Of a DNA stretch of 64,000 nt, positions 55,834-64,000 are shown piece by piece. How positions within the stretch are numbered: position 1 is the stretch's first letter; every line of letters begins with the position of its first letter. The stretch comes from Pantoea wallisii. Lineage in GTDB: Bacteria > Pseudomonadota > Gammaproteobacteria > Enterobacterales > Enterobacteriaceae. Below the pieces are notes generated by a model that worked only from the letters and a program-made list of their open reading frames with translations, ran no database searches and was not told where the DNA came from. A program made the position numbers and the translations under genes. Location of the stretch: positions 1 through 64,000 of the forward strand of contig NZ_MLFS01000018.1 in NCBI RefSeq assembly GCF_002095485.1, given 5' to 3'.

Positions 55834-56552
55834 GATGCTGCTCCTTTATGCCCGGCAAACAGTCGGGTGAAATCAGGCAAGGTTTCGCCACTGCGCTCAA
55901 AGTGCAGACTGGCAACGATATGTTCGAAGTGGTGCTGCAGCGCCGCGGTGAGTGTCGGAAGATCTCTCTGGCGAAGCAGATCCACCAGCCGATCGTGGTG
56001 ATCGCAGCGACAGCCGCGCTGCCACGGAGCTCCCCAGGCGGCGATAACCAGTGAAGAGCGCTGCGCCAGGCGCGTGACCATCTCTGTCAGCACCTGATTA
56101 CCGGAAACCGCCTGCAGCTGAATATGAAAGGCCGCAGATAAACGGATTGCCGCCGCGCCGTCATTCTGCGCATGCGCCTGCTGCTCTTCTGTAATTAAGT
56201 GACTGAGCGCCGCAAGGTGCGGCGGCTGCAGATGCGTTAGCACTGCGGGCAGATTGGCGCACTCCAGCAGGCTGCGCGTAGCGAAAATATCGCGCGCTTC
56301 CGCCACGCCCGGTGTGGCGACATGTGCACCACGTCTGGGCGAGAGGGTGATCATTTGCACTGCGGCGAGGCGCTGCAGCACTTTACGGATGCCGGTGCGG
56401 CTGACGCCAAACACCTCCGACAGTGCCTCTTCCGGCAGTTTGCTGCCGGGCGGCAGCTGATGCTCAACAATCGCGTTCAGCAACGCCTGGTAGATAGGCT
56501 CGTCTTTATCATTCAGGTCGGCCGCGGTTTGCTGGCCGGTTTCACTCTTCAT
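55830..56552 (-). CDS. hpxS: GntR/FadR-family regulator HpxS
   Basis: 240 residues from ATG 56552 with GGAG six bases upstream. N-terminal winged helix: LPPGSKLPEEALSEVFGVSR (20) and TGIRKVLQRLAAVQMI; C-terminal FCD domain with RSLLECANLPAVLTHL and FHIQLQAVSGNQVL. In Klebsiella HpxS controls the hpxSAB genes. It is divergent from the NCS1 permease gene; two GTATAC repeats lie between them. Confidence 0.9.
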   Translation of the reverse strand: MKSETGQQTAADLNDKDEPIYQALLNAIVEHQLPPGSKLPEEALSEVFGVSRTGIRKVLQRLAAVQMITLSPRRGAHVATPGVAEARDIFATRSLLECANLPAVLTHLQPPHLAALSHLITEEQQAHAQNDGAAAIRLSAAFHIQLQAVSGNQVLTEMVTRLAQRSSLVIAAWGAPWQRGCRCDHHDRLVDLLRQRDLPTLTAALQHHFEHIVASLHFERSGETLPDFTRLFAGHKGAAS

Positions 56553-56587
56553 TACCTGCTCCGGTAAGTAGTTGCCTGCTACACATC

Positions 56588-56615
56588 GTATACGTGAAAA
56601 CATTTTTTTGTATAC
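56588..56615. promoter_or_regulatory. Candidate HpxS operators (two GTATAC repeats)
   Basis: GTATAC at 56588-56593 and 56610-56615, centres 22 bases apart (two helical turns), the second within TTGTATACAA. They lie between divergent hpxS and the permease gene. Confidence 0.55.
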
Positions 56616-56695
56616 AAGAAATCAATTCTGGCCTGATTCCTGCAATACCGTTTCACAACGACATTATCTTCCATGTAGTCAGAGGAGCAGGTTTC

Positions 56696-58171
56696 ATGCC
56701 AAATCATTCTGAAGTCTCTGCCAGCACGCATTACAGCCCGCGTTTATGTAATCAGGACCTGGCACCCACGCGCGATCAAAACTGGTCGTGGTACAACATT
56801 TTCTCTTTCTGGATGTCGGATGTGCACAGCATGGGCGGGTATGTAGTCGCAGCCAGCTTCTTTACGCTGGGTCTGGCAAGCTGGCAGGTGCTACTGTGTT
56901 TGCTGGTGGGCATTTGCATTGTACAGCTGTGTGCGAACCTGGTGGCGAAGCCGAGCCAGATGGCCGGCGTACCGTATGCGGTGATCTCACGTCAGGCCTT
57001 TGGCGTGTTCGGGGCCAATATTCCGGCAGTAATTCGCGGCTTGATCGCTTTTGCCTGGTACGGTATTCAGACCTATCTGGCGGCCAATGCGCTGATGCTG
57101 GTGCTGCTGAAGTTTTATCCGGCGTTAGCGGGTATGACGCAGAGTAGCTGGCTGGGTCTTTCGCAGCTTGGCTGGTGCTGTTTTGGCGTGATGTGGCTGC
57201 TGCAGGCGATGGTATTCTGGCATGGCATGAATGCCATTAAGCGTTTTATCGACGTGGCCGGCCCGGCGGTGTATGTCGTGATGGTGGCGCTGGCGGGCTG
57301 GATTGTATACAAAACCGGCTTTGACGGCATCTCCTTTACGCTCGCCAGTAAGCCGCTGAGCACGGGTGAGCAGACCTGGCAGATGATCACAGCCACTGCG
57401 TTGGTGGTCTCCTACTTCTCCGGTCCGCTACTCAACTTTGGTGACTTCTCGCGCTATGGCAAAAACATGGGTGAAATTCGTCGCGGTAACCGCTGGGGTC
57501 TGCCGTTTAACTTCCTGCTGTTCTCTATCGTTACCGTGGTAATTGTATCAGGCACGCAGTCACTGTTTGGCCGCATGATCACCGATCCCATTGAAACCGT
57601 CAGCATGGTGGGTAATGACGTGGCCGTCGCGATTGGCCTGCTTACCATGATCACGGCCACCATCGGCATCAATATCGTGGCGAATTTTGTCTCGCCCGCG
57701 TTTGATTTTTCTAACTGCTCGCCACAGAAGATCAGTTTCCGGACCGGCGGGATGATAGCGGCAGTGGGCTCGGTGCTGCTGACGCCGTGGAATCTGTTCC
57801 AGTCGCCAGAGCTGATTCACTATACGCTCGATGTGCTGGGCTCCTTTATTGGCCCGCTGTTTGGCATTCTGATTGCCGATTTCTATCTGATTAAGCGTAG
57901 CAAAGTGTACGTGGACGACCTGTTTGATGATACGCCAAAGGGCCGCTACTGGTATCGCGGCGGTTTTAACCCCAAAGCGATTGCCGCGCTGCTCCCCTCG
58001 GTGGGAATTTGTCTGGTGATAAGCTTCATCCCTTCACTGCACGCGGTGGCAAACTTTAGCTGGTTTATCGGCGTGGCGTTAGGCGCGGGCTGTTATCGCT
58101 GGCTGGCTCGCGCTGAGCGTGAAGTTCCGATCTCAGCATACCCGGCTGAGATGGCAGTGCAGAAGGAGTAA
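56696..58171 (+). CDS. NCS1-family permease (allantoin/hydantoin type)
   Basis: 491 residues from ATG 56696, AGAGGAG upstream. About twelve membrane segments; NCS1 signatures are NWSWYNIFSFWMSDVHSMGG (20) near residue 30, WYGIQTYLAANAL and NFGDFSRYGKNMGEIRRGN near 245. Divergent from the allantoin genes, so allantoin is the most likely substrate; related proteins carry uracil or hydantoins. A terminator follows. Confidence 0.88.
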   Translation: MPNHSEVSASTHYSPRLCNQDLAPTRDQNWSWYNIFSFWMSDVHSMGGYVVAASFFTLGLASWQVLLCLLVGICIVQLCANLVAKPSQMAGVPYAVISRQAFGVFGANIPAVIRGLIAFAWYGIQTYLAANALMLVLLKFYPALAGMTQSSWLGLSQLGWCCFGVMWLLQAMVFWHGMNAIKRFIDVAGPAVYVVMVALAGWIVYKTGFDGISFTLASKPLSTGEQTWQMITATALVVSYFSGPLLNFGDFSRYGKNMGEIRRGNRWGLPFNFLLFSIVTVVIVSGTQSLFGRMITDPIETVSMVGNDVAVAIGLLTMITATIGINIVANFVSPAFDFSNCSPQKISFRTGGMIAAVGSVLLTPWNLFQSPELIHYTLDVLGSFIGPLFGILIADFYLIKRSKVYVDDLFDDTPKGRYWYRGGFNPKAIAALLPSVGICLVISFIPSLHAVANFSWFIGVALGAGCYRWLARAEREVPISAYPAEMAVQKE

Positions 58172-58180
58172 AAAGCAAAA

Positions 58181-58204
58181 AGCCGATGCATTGCTGCATC
58201 GGCT
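58181..58204. terminator. Two-way terminator between the permease and tRNA-Asp
   Basis: AGCCGATGCA (58181-58190) and TGCATCGGCT (58195-58204) form a 10-bp stem; the reverse strand continues into TTTTGCTTTT, the plus strand into TCTTT. Confidence 0.9.
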
Positions 58205-58217
58205 TCTTTAAAGAGAT

Positions 58218-58294
58218 TGGCGGAACGGACGGGGCTCGAACCCGCGACCCCCTGCGTGACAGGCAGGTATTCTAACCAACTGAACTACCGCTCC
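58218..58294 (-). tRNA. aspV: tRNA-Asp (anticodon GUC)
   Basis: 77 bases on the reverse strand, starting GGAGCGGTAGTTCAG, anticodon arm CCTGCCTGTCACGCAGG with GTC, T arm CGGGTTCGAGTCCCG and encoded CCA. Same position next to dnaQ as aspV in E. coli. Confidence 0.97.
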
Positions 58295-58428
58295 GCGCTT
58301 TGTTCCCCGTCGAGAACGAGGCGCATATTAATGGCAGCCTCCTCCTCCGTCAACGCTTTTTACCGCAGAATGATGCGTTTGCCGCTTTTTTCAGCTCAGC
58401 GTCGCTTTTATATGCAAAATCAGGGGTT

Positions 58429-59160
58429 TCAGGCGCGCCACAGGCAGCTGCCGCCCTTCTTCTGCACCAAATCAAGACGGCTCTCATGCGCCACGATCTC
58501 ATCTTCGCTGGCGCTGACCACGCGCAGCCCGCTGCTCGGCCGGGTGATGCGCTGGATATGTTCGCCGGACGCCTGGCTGTTCTGCTCCCCCTCCAGCGAA
58601 AAGGCCAGCGAAGTTTGCCCACCGGTCATGGCCAGGAACACTTCCGCCAGAATCTCGGCATCGAGCAGTGCGCCGTGCAGCGTACGCTTGCTGTTGTCGA
58701 TCTCATAGCGGTTACACAACGCATCAAGGCTGTTGCGCTTGCCCGGGAACATCTTACGCGCCATCGCCAGGCTATCCGTCACCCGACAGAAGGTCTCCGT
58801 CTTGCCGATACCGCGCTGTAGCATGCCAAATTCGTAATCCATAAAGCCGATATCGAACGAGGCGTTATGAATCACCAGCTCCGCACCGCGGATGTAGTCG
58901 AGGAATTCGTCGGCGACCTGCGCAAAGGTGGGTTTATCCGCAAGGAACTCATCGGCAATGCCGTGCACGCCGAACGCTTCCGGATCCACCAGCCGATCGG
59001 GCTTAAGGTACATGTGGAAGTTATTACCGGTCAGGCGGCGGTTGATCACCTCAACCGCACCAATTTCGATGATGCGATGGCCCTCATAATGCACCCCGAT
59101 CATGTTCATGCCGGTGGTTTCGGTATCAAGGACGATCTGGCGGTTATTTGCAGTGCTCAT
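58429..59160 (-). CDS. dnaQ: DNA polymerase III epsilon subunit
   Basis: 243 residues. DEDDh exonuclease motifs: VLDTETTGMN at the start, HNASFDIGFMDYEF near 98 and HGALLDAEILAEVFLAMTGG (20) near 162. It proofreads for the replicase; the C-terminal tail (after 190) binds the alpha subunit. Divergent from rnhA, as in E. coli. Confidence 0.97.
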   Translation of the reverse strand: MSTANNRQIVLDTETTGMNMIGVHYEGHRIIEIGAVEVINRRLTGNNFHMYLKPDRLVDPEAFGVHGIADEFLADKPTFAQVADEFLDYIRGAELVIHNASFDIGFMDYEFGMLQRGIGKTETFCRVTDSLAMARKMFPGKRNSLDALCNRYEIDNSKRTLHGALLDAEILAEVFLAMTGGQTSLAFSLEGEQNSQASGEHIQRITRPSSGLRVVSASEDEIVAHESRLDLVQKKGGSCLWRA

Positions 59161-59213
59161 AGGACTCGTTTTATGTCAGACTTGGCGTTTTGTCAGAAGG
59201 AAGTCTACCAGAG

Positions 59214-59681
59214 ATGCGCAAACAGGTAGAAATATTCACCGATGGATCGTGCCTGGGAAACCCTGGCCCGGGCGGTTATGGCGCCATTGTCCGCTATCGT
59301 CAGCATGAAAAATTATTCAGCGCCGGTTACCGCCTCACTACCAATAACCGCATGGAGTTAATGGCGGCCATTGTGGCGCTTGAAGCGTTAACGCAGCCAT
59401 GCGAAGTGGTGCTGAGTACCGATAGCCAGTATGTGCGTCAGGGTATTACCAGCTGGATTCACAACTGGAAAAAACGCGGCTGGAAAACGGCGGAGAAAAA
59501 ACCGGTTAAGAACGTTGACCTGTGGCAACGGCTTGATGCGGCGCTCAGCACCCATGAGATCAAATGGGAGTGGGTTAAGGGCCATGCCGGCCACCCGGAA
59601 AATGAGCGCTGTGATGAGCTGGCGCGCAGTGCCGCTGGCAATCCCTCGCTAGAGGATATCGGCTATCAGGTTGAATCCTGA
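59214..59681 (+). CDS. rnhA: Ribonuclease HI
   Basis: 155 residues from ATG 59214 ([20 protein letters not shown]), the usual length. Catalytic residues are in FTDGS (Asp10), NRMELMAA (Glu48), STDSQY (Asp70) and RCDELAR (Asp134). It cuts RNA in RNA:DNA hybrids. Its end overlaps convergent yafS by 16 bases. Confidence 0.97.
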   Translation: MRKQVEIFTDGSCLGNPGPGGYGAIVRYRQHEKLFSAGYRLTTNNRMELMAAIVALEALTQPCEVVLSTDSQYVRQGITSWIHNWKKRGWKTAEKKPVKNVDLWQRLDAALSTHEIKWEWVKGHAGHPENERCDELARSAAGNPSLEDIGYQVES

Positions 59682-60400
59682 TCGTTCACTTCACGAAACT
59701 GGCGCGTTGCGTTAACAGCCGGACGCAGTTGCGCCTGACTCAGCGATTTTTTTGCTTTACCCGGCGTAAGCGGGAACGTCCGTTTACGCGCCACCACGAT
59801 ATTCAGGCAGCCCAGCGCCGGCAGGTGCGTGCTGATCATCTTCCCACCCTGTCGATGCCAGGGCACCACCTGGAAGCGCGTACGGTACACCACTTCGTAA
59901 TTGAGCAGGCTGAGCCAGTCGAGCAGGCGCACCTGACTAAACATGCGGCTGCTCCATGGCGCACGCCGATGCAGGCCAGGCAGGCCTTTGCTGATGCCCA
60001 ACAGGCTGAAGGGGTTAAAACCGCTGATGATCATCCAGCCATCATCGATAAGTACGCGATCTACCTCACGCAGTACGCGGTGCGGATCCTGACTCCAGGC
60101 CAGCGTATGCGCCAGCAAGCAGGCATCAATGGACTTTGATTCAAACGGTAACTGCGTCTCGCTGGCTATCACGTGTAACGCTTCGCCTTCATTGCCCACA
60201 TTTACCTGATGCGATATGGCACACTGGCTGGTATTGATTTCTGCGCTGAGGCTGCCAATTTTAAGCATATGAAAGCCATACAGCTTACCGAGGTACGGCT
60301 GCAGTTGCTGCGTGAGCGCGTCGCGAAAATAGTCGCCCCAGGGCATGTCGCTCCAGGAGCGCGGCGCAGTCAGGATTTGGCGTGTTTTCGCTGGCTTCAT
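59666..60400 (-). CDS. yafS: Predicted SAM-dependent methyltransferase YafS
   Basis: 244 residues. Core elements are [15 protein letters not shown] near 42, [20 protein letters not shown] near 84 (20) and [20 protein letters not shown] (20). The first motif is poorly conserved relative to standard methyltransferases (no GxGxG), as in other YafS proteins. Substrate unknown. Divergent from gloB. Confidence 0.9.
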   Translation of the reverse strand: MKPAKTRQILTAPRSWSDMPWGDYFRDALTQQLQPYLGKLYGFHMLKIGSLSAEINTSQCAISHQVNVGNEGEALHVIASETQLPFESKSIDACLLAHTLAWSQDPHRVLREVDRVLIDDGWMIISGFNPFSLLGISKGLPGLHRRAPWSSRMFSQVRLLDWLSLLNYEVVYRTRFQVVPWHRQGGKMISTHLPALGCLNIVVARKRTFPLTPGKAKKSLSQAQLRPAVNATRQFREVNDQDST

Positions 60401-60440
60401 GCTCTACCATTTTCCTTTTTCTACGACCTGAGAGGTGTTT

Positions 60441-61196
60441 ATGAATCTTACCAGTATTCCCGCGTTGCAGGATAACTACATCTGGACACTGACTGATGAA
60501 CAGGGGCGCTGCCTGATTGTCGATCCGGGCGAAGCTCAGCCGGTGCTGGATAAAATCAAGGCGAATCGCTGGCAGCCTGTCGCGATTCTGCTGACGCATC
60601 ACCATCATGATCATGTTGACGGGGTGGCTGAACTGCTGAAGCACTATCCTGAACTGGAGGTTTACGGTCCCGAAGAGACCCAAAACAAAGGTGCAAAAAA
60701 AGTCGTTGCTGAAGGTGATGACGTTACGCTGCTGGGGTTAACTTTCCGCGTCATCGCCACACCAGGACACACTTTAGGACATATCTCATATTTCAGTTCG
60801 CCTTATCTTTTCTGTGGCGATACGATGTTTTCCGGCGGTTGCGGACGACTGTTTGAAGGTACGCCACAACAGATGTTCGAATCTTTTCAAAAGCTTAATC
60901 AGCTACCTGCCGATACGCTTATCTGCTGTGCGCATGAGTATACTTTATCCAATATGAAGTTTGCTGCGGCTATTCTGCCTCACGATCCCAAAATTTTGGC
61001 AAGATATCAGGAAATTAAGGACTTACGCGCAGAAAACCGCATTACTTTGCCCACAAAACTGGCGCTGGAGCGTGAAATAAATTTATTTCTCCGCACGCAA
61101 GACCCTGATTTACAAAATGCTTTAGGGATTAATGTCTCTTCCGCCCCCTTATGGCAAGCTTTTGCAAATCTACGCGAGAAGAAAGACCGTTTTTGA
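60441..61196 (+). CDS. gloB: Hydroxyacylglutathione hydrolase (glyoxalase II)
   Basis: 251 residues, equal to E. coli GloB, from ATG 60441 ([19 protein letters not shown]). Metal-binding [10 protein letters not shown] near 53-62, TPGHTLGH near 110, [11 protein letters not shown] and [10 protein letters not shown] are present. It completes methylglyoxal detoxification to D-lactate. Confidence 0.97.
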   Translation: MNLTSIPALQDNYIWTLTDEQGRCLIVDPGEAQPVLDKIKANRWQPVAILLTHHHHDHVDGVAELLKHYPELEVYGPEETQNKGAKKVVAEGDDVTLLGLTFRVIATPGHTLGHISYFSSPYLFCGDTMFSGGCGRLFEGTPQQMFESFQKLNQLPADTLICCAHEYTLSNMKFAAAILPHDPKILARYQEIKDLRAENRITLPTKLALEREINLFLRTQDPDLQNALGINVSSAPLWQAFANLREKKDRF

Positions 61197-61267
61197 TCTT
61201 ACGGGTTGTGTTGTGTCTGCCCCTCACGTATAGTTGCTCGTCTTTTAAGCGAACTATTGACACACAC

Positions 61268-62647
61268 ATGAAGGCTAAAGCGATATTACTCGCCTCAGTC
61301 TTGCTGGTAGGATGTCAGGCATCACGGAATGACGCCAATATCCCCGTACAGCATGCACAGAGTCTGTCTTCAGCTGGTCAAGGTGAAAATGGAAAGTACG
61401 GAGATCGCTTGTTGTCGCCGCGTTGGCAAGATGATGGAACAAGCCTCGCAGAAGACACTGATCTCTGGAATCACATTAGTGACGAGTTGAAGATGGGGAT
61501 TCCGGAAAACCCGCGAATCCGCGAACAAAAAACAAAGTACTTAAAAAATAAGAGCTATCTCCACGATGTAACATTACGGGCAGAGCCGTACATGTACTGG
61601 ATTGTCGAGCAGATACAGAAACGTAAAATGCCGATGGAACTGGTACTGCTACCCATAGTGGAGAGCGCTTTTGACCCACACGCAACCTCTTCTGCGAATG
61701 CCGCTGGCATCTGGCAGATCGTTGCGCAGACGGGCAAAAACTATGGTTTGAAACAGAACCAATGGTACGACGGACGCCGTGATGTTGTGGCGTCGACCAA
61801 AGTTGCACTGGATATGATGCAGCGTCTGAACGGCATGTTCGACGGTGACTGGTTACTGACCGTTGCCGCCTATAACAGCGGTGAAGGGCGTGTGCTCAAA
61901 GCGATGAAACAGAATAAGGCGCGCGGTAAGCCGACGGACTTCTGGCACTTGTCGCTGCCACGTGAAACGACGATCTACGTACCTAAAATGTTGGCCTTGA
62001 GTGATATTCTCAAGAACAACAAGCGTTATGGTATCAAGCTGCCAACGCCGAACGAGAGCCGTGCACTGGCTCGCGTTGAAGTGGGACAGCAGATTGAACT
62101 GACGCAGGCCGCAGATATGGCCGGTATGTCGCTCAGCAAGCTGAAGACGTTTAATGCCGGGTATAAACACGGTGCGACAGCGCCAAACGGACCGCACTAC
62201 ATTATGGTGCCTAAGTCCAATGTAGCTCAGCTGCGCAATTCACTGGCTTCCGGTGATATTGCTTCCGTGCAGCCGACCGAAATGGCGAAAGCCAGTGCGG
62301 CCGGTAATAGCTACAAGGTGCGTAAAGGCGATACCTTATCCGGTATTGCCAGCAAGCTGGGCGTCAGCGTCAGCGCGTTGAAACAGCAGAACAACCTGCG
62401 TAGCGCCTCTGTCCGCATTGGACAAACGCTGAGCGTAGGCGGTAAAGCAGTGGCTGCTACACAGCTGGCTGATAACGGCAACAGCATCACCTATCGTGTT
62501 CGTAAGGGTGATTCTTTTGCCAGTATCGCTAAACGTCATGGGGTAAATACCAAAGACGTTATGCGCTGGAACAGTGACGCGAAAGACATTCAGCCGGGCG
62601 ACAAGCTCACGCTGTTTGTTAAGAATAGCGCAACACCTGATACCTGA
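61268..62647 (+). CDS. mltD: Membrane-bound lytic murein transglycosylase D
   Basis: 459 residues from ATG 61268. A lipoprotein signal with lipobox LLVGC (MKAKAILLASVLLVGCQ); a transglycosylase domain with the catalytic Glu in LLPIVESAFDPHATSSANAA (20), GIWQIVAQTGKNYGL and YNSGEGRV; two C-terminal LysM repeats (YKVRKGDTLSGIASKLG and YRVRKGDSFASIAKRHG). It cleaves peptidoglycan at the outer membrane. Confidence 0.96.
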   Translation: MKAKAILLASVLLVGCQASRNDANIPVQHAQSLSSAGQGENGKYGDRLLSPRWQDDGTSLAEDTDLWNHISDELKMGIPENPRIREQKTKYLKNKSYLHDVTLRAEPYMYWIVEQIQKRKMPMELVLLPIVESAFDPHATSSANAAGIWQIVAQTGKNYGLKQNQWYDGRRDVVASTKVALDMMQRLNGMFDGDWLLTVAAYNSGEGRVLKAMKQNKARGKPTDFWHLSLPRETTIYVPKMLALSDILKNNKRYGIKLPTPNESRALARVEVGQQIELTQAADMAGMSLSKLKTFNAGYKHGATAPNGPHYIMVPKSNVAQLRNSLASGDIASVQPTEMAKASAAGNSYKVRKGDTLSGIASKLGVSVSALKQQNNLRSASVRIGQTLSVGGKAVAATQLADNGNSITYRVRKGDSFASIAKRHGVNTKDVMRWNSDAKDIQPGDKLTLFVKNSATPDT

Positions 62648-62654
62648 TGCGTCG

Positions 62655-62683
62655 AAAAGGCTGACATTTGTCAGCCTTTTTCA
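62655..62683 (+). terminator. mltD terminator
   Basis: AAAAGGCTGACA/TGTCAGCCTTTT hairpin with a two-base loop, ending in a T run, eight bases after the stop. Confidence 0.92.
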
Positions 62684-62747
62684 TTTTGACTCCGGCTTAA
62701 CGTTTCATCCCTGCCCCGACTCCATTGATCTTCTGCATCCGTGCTGA

Positions 62748-62939
62748 ATGCCGGTACTTTCACTAAATGCGTTCGGTAACAAAGGCGATCCGGTGCACCT
62801 TGCGGTGCTGGGTAGCGAGAAAATGATCATTGAAAACCTGATCAACCTGCATCTGCTGCCGGCGCGTTTTACCTTTATCGCTCTGCCTCTGCGCGCGGCT
62901 CGGCTTCACCGGTGCAGGCTATTACGCTGACAGAGGATT
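62748..62939 (+). pseudogene. C-terminal remnant of a cyclase/kynurenine-formamidase-family gene
   Basis: The 60-residue frame reads LNAFGNKGDPVHLAVLGSEK and MIIENLINLHLLPARFTFIA, the C-terminal pattern of the metal-dependent cyclase family. The true end, [13 protein letters not shown], lies in another frame after a shift near 62900, and no N-terminal two-thirds is present. It is therefore a deletion remnant between mltD and yafD. Confidence 0.6.
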
Positions 62940-63735
62940 AGCGCGTGGTGGACGGGCTGAACTCCACCAGCAGAGGATTGTGATCGGAAGCACGCGTGAC
63001 CAGTACCGAAGCTTCACTCACTTTCATGTCGCGATAGAAAATGAAATCCAGCGGACGACCAAAAGCTTTGCGGCGATGGTCATCCGTGAAGGAGACCTCC
63101 CGCAGTGACATCTCCCGGGCAAAACGGTACAGCGCATTCATGCGCTGGCGGCTCCAGGCGTTGAAATCACCCGCCATAATAACCGGGCCACGATGGTGCT
63201 GAATCTGCTCACCTATCGGCCCCAGCTGTTTACTGTAAACATCGACACCAAGACTGAAATTCACCGCATGGATGTTTACTACCATCAGCATTTCACCGTT
63301 CGGCAGAGGATAGGCGGTAACCAGCGCTGATTTTGACAGCCGCAGTAGCGGCTCTCGCTCACGCAGAGGGCAACAATAGACAGGATGAGCGGAGGCCAGC
63401 GTCATGACGCCTGAAGGGTGTTGCGGCAGTACAAATGCCGGCACCTGATCGGCCGCCAGATAGTTACTGGTGGCAAACTGCACCAGTTCTGGCGTGGTTT
63501 GTGCCTCCTGCAATAGCACCAGATGAGCATCTTTACCAAAGCCCTGCAGTACAGACATCCAGTCTGCGCGCTGCTGCTTAAAGATGTTCCAGACAAGCAC
63601 CCGCAAAGTTGGGTCTGCGGGCAGCGGTGCGCCAGGCGGTAAGCCCTGCCCAAGGTGCAGCATCGCCCCCGGCGGAAAGATTCGTTCCGCAGGCTGACCT
63701 GCTATATAGCGCATTGCATAAGTTTTTTTTCGCAC
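62938..63735 (-). CDS. yafD: Endonuclease/exonuclease/phosphatase-family protein YafD
   Basis: 265 residues, nearly the same length as E. coli YafD, starting [20 protein letters not shown] (20). EEP-fold catalytic blocks are [48 protein letters not shown] (20) and a final [14 protein letters not shown]. Members act as metal-dependent nucleases or phosphodiesterases; the physiological substrate is not known. Confidence 0.95.
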   Translation of the reverse strand: MRKKTYAMRYIAGQPAERIFPPGAMLHLGQGLPPGAPLPADPTLRVLVWNIFKQQRADWMSVLQGFGKDAHLVLLQEAQTTPELVQFATSNYLAADQVPAFVLPQHPSGVMTLASAHPVYCCPLREREPLLRLSKSALVTAYPLPNGEMLMVVNIHAVNFSLGVDVYSKQLGPIGEQIQHHRGPVIMAGDFNAWSRQRMNALYRFAREMSLREVSFTDDHRRKAFGRPLDFIFYRDMKVSEASVLVTRASDHNPLLVEFSPSTTR

Positions 63736-63883
63736 TGTCCCGCCTGGCTCATTGACGACTGCTACTTCACCTGACTGTTATAGGGATTTTAGCGCGGGGT
63801 TTCAATGCGTGTTCTTGATTGTCGGAATTCGCCTCACAGCCTGTAACGGCAATAGCCCACCATCAGGCAGGCTATTGTGCGTA

Positions 63884-64000
63884 TTATTCCATCACCAGCG
63901 CAGTGCGGGGTTTATCCAGTTTGCCGCTCAGTCGAACCAGCAGCAGCGCGGCCAATACGATGGCAGCCCCCACCCATGGCGTTTGTGCCAGACCATAGTG
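63884..64000 (-). CDS. Transporter C-terminus, probably MFS (cut by window edge)
   Basis: The last 38 codons of a reverse-strand gene: HYGLAQTPWVGAAIVLAALL followed by LVRLSGKLDKPRTALVME and TAA. A single hydrophobic segment with a short polar end fits the final helix of an arabinose-efflux type MFS permease. The rest lies outside the window. Confidence 0.6.
   Translation of the reverse strand, partial: HYGLAQTPWVGAAIVLAALLLVRLSGKLDKPRTALVME

Noticed and set aside
63851..63877. Hairpin AATAGCC/GGCTATT after the partial MFS gene as a terminator
   Set aside because: The stem is short with a long loop, and no T run follows on the reverse strand.

Overview
The window is a chromosomal segment of an enterobacterium. 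A core block in the same gene order as the E. coli chromosome around thrW-proA-proB-phoE-crl-frsA-gpt-pepD-dinB-dpaA(yafK)-yafJ-gmhA-fadE-yafV, and again aspV-dnaQ-rnhA-yafS-gloB-mltD-yafD, is interleaved with accessory loci. Protein similarity and the accessory gene content suggest Erwiniaceae (Pantoea/Erwinia-like) or a near relative; the genus is an inference I cannot test here.

Layout. 1-2513: a two-component system cut by the left edge, then a secreted epoxide-hydrolase-like protein with a DUF6130 partner. 2749-9107: a tightly overlapping, visibly A+T-rich seven-gene operon that I do not recognise as a described system (GT25/glycerophosphotransferase-like fusion, two small nucleotidyltransferases, a SerK/SbnI-like ParB-fold kinase, DUF711, a methyltransferase and an Asp/Glu racemase). 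9345-16426: a complete non-phosphorylating L-fucose pathway (transporter, mutarotase, dehydrogenase, lactonase, dehydratase, second dehydrogenase, diketo-acid hydrolase) with a divergent FadR-type regulator.

16427-23880: a mosaic of mobile-element debris around tRNA-Thr. On the 3' side of the tRNA are an IS3-type transposase fragment, a broken small secreted-protein gene and a candidate antisense-RNA/small-peptide module. On its 5' side is an apparently intact prophage-derived control and lysis cassette (CI-like repressor, operators, pL, P22-like nut site and N antiterminator, lysozyme, holin, Rz/Rz1, tailspike) with no head, tail, integrase or replication genes.

23881-43760: core genes, including PhoB-, LexA-, FadR- and MetJ-type sites, a frameshifted pepD, a decayed mtnK beside two surviving methionine-salvage genes, a HigBA module and katG. 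43907-58171: the ureide part of purine catabolism (hpxKJIHGF, hpxU, hpxWXYZ, hpxBAS and an NCS1 permease), with sigma-54 promoters and an NtrC-type enhancer that tie it to nitrogen limitation. 58218-64000: tRNA-Asp and core genes to the right edge, ending in a partial MFS transporter.

How the parts work together: HpxB-HpxK-HpxJ take allantoin through allantoate to oxalurate, and HpxW/X/Y/Z handle the oxalurate/oxamate end. The fucose genes oxidise L-fucose without phosphorylation. The prophage cassette is arranged so that release of pL would express N, then lysis proteins and a polysaccharide depolymerase.
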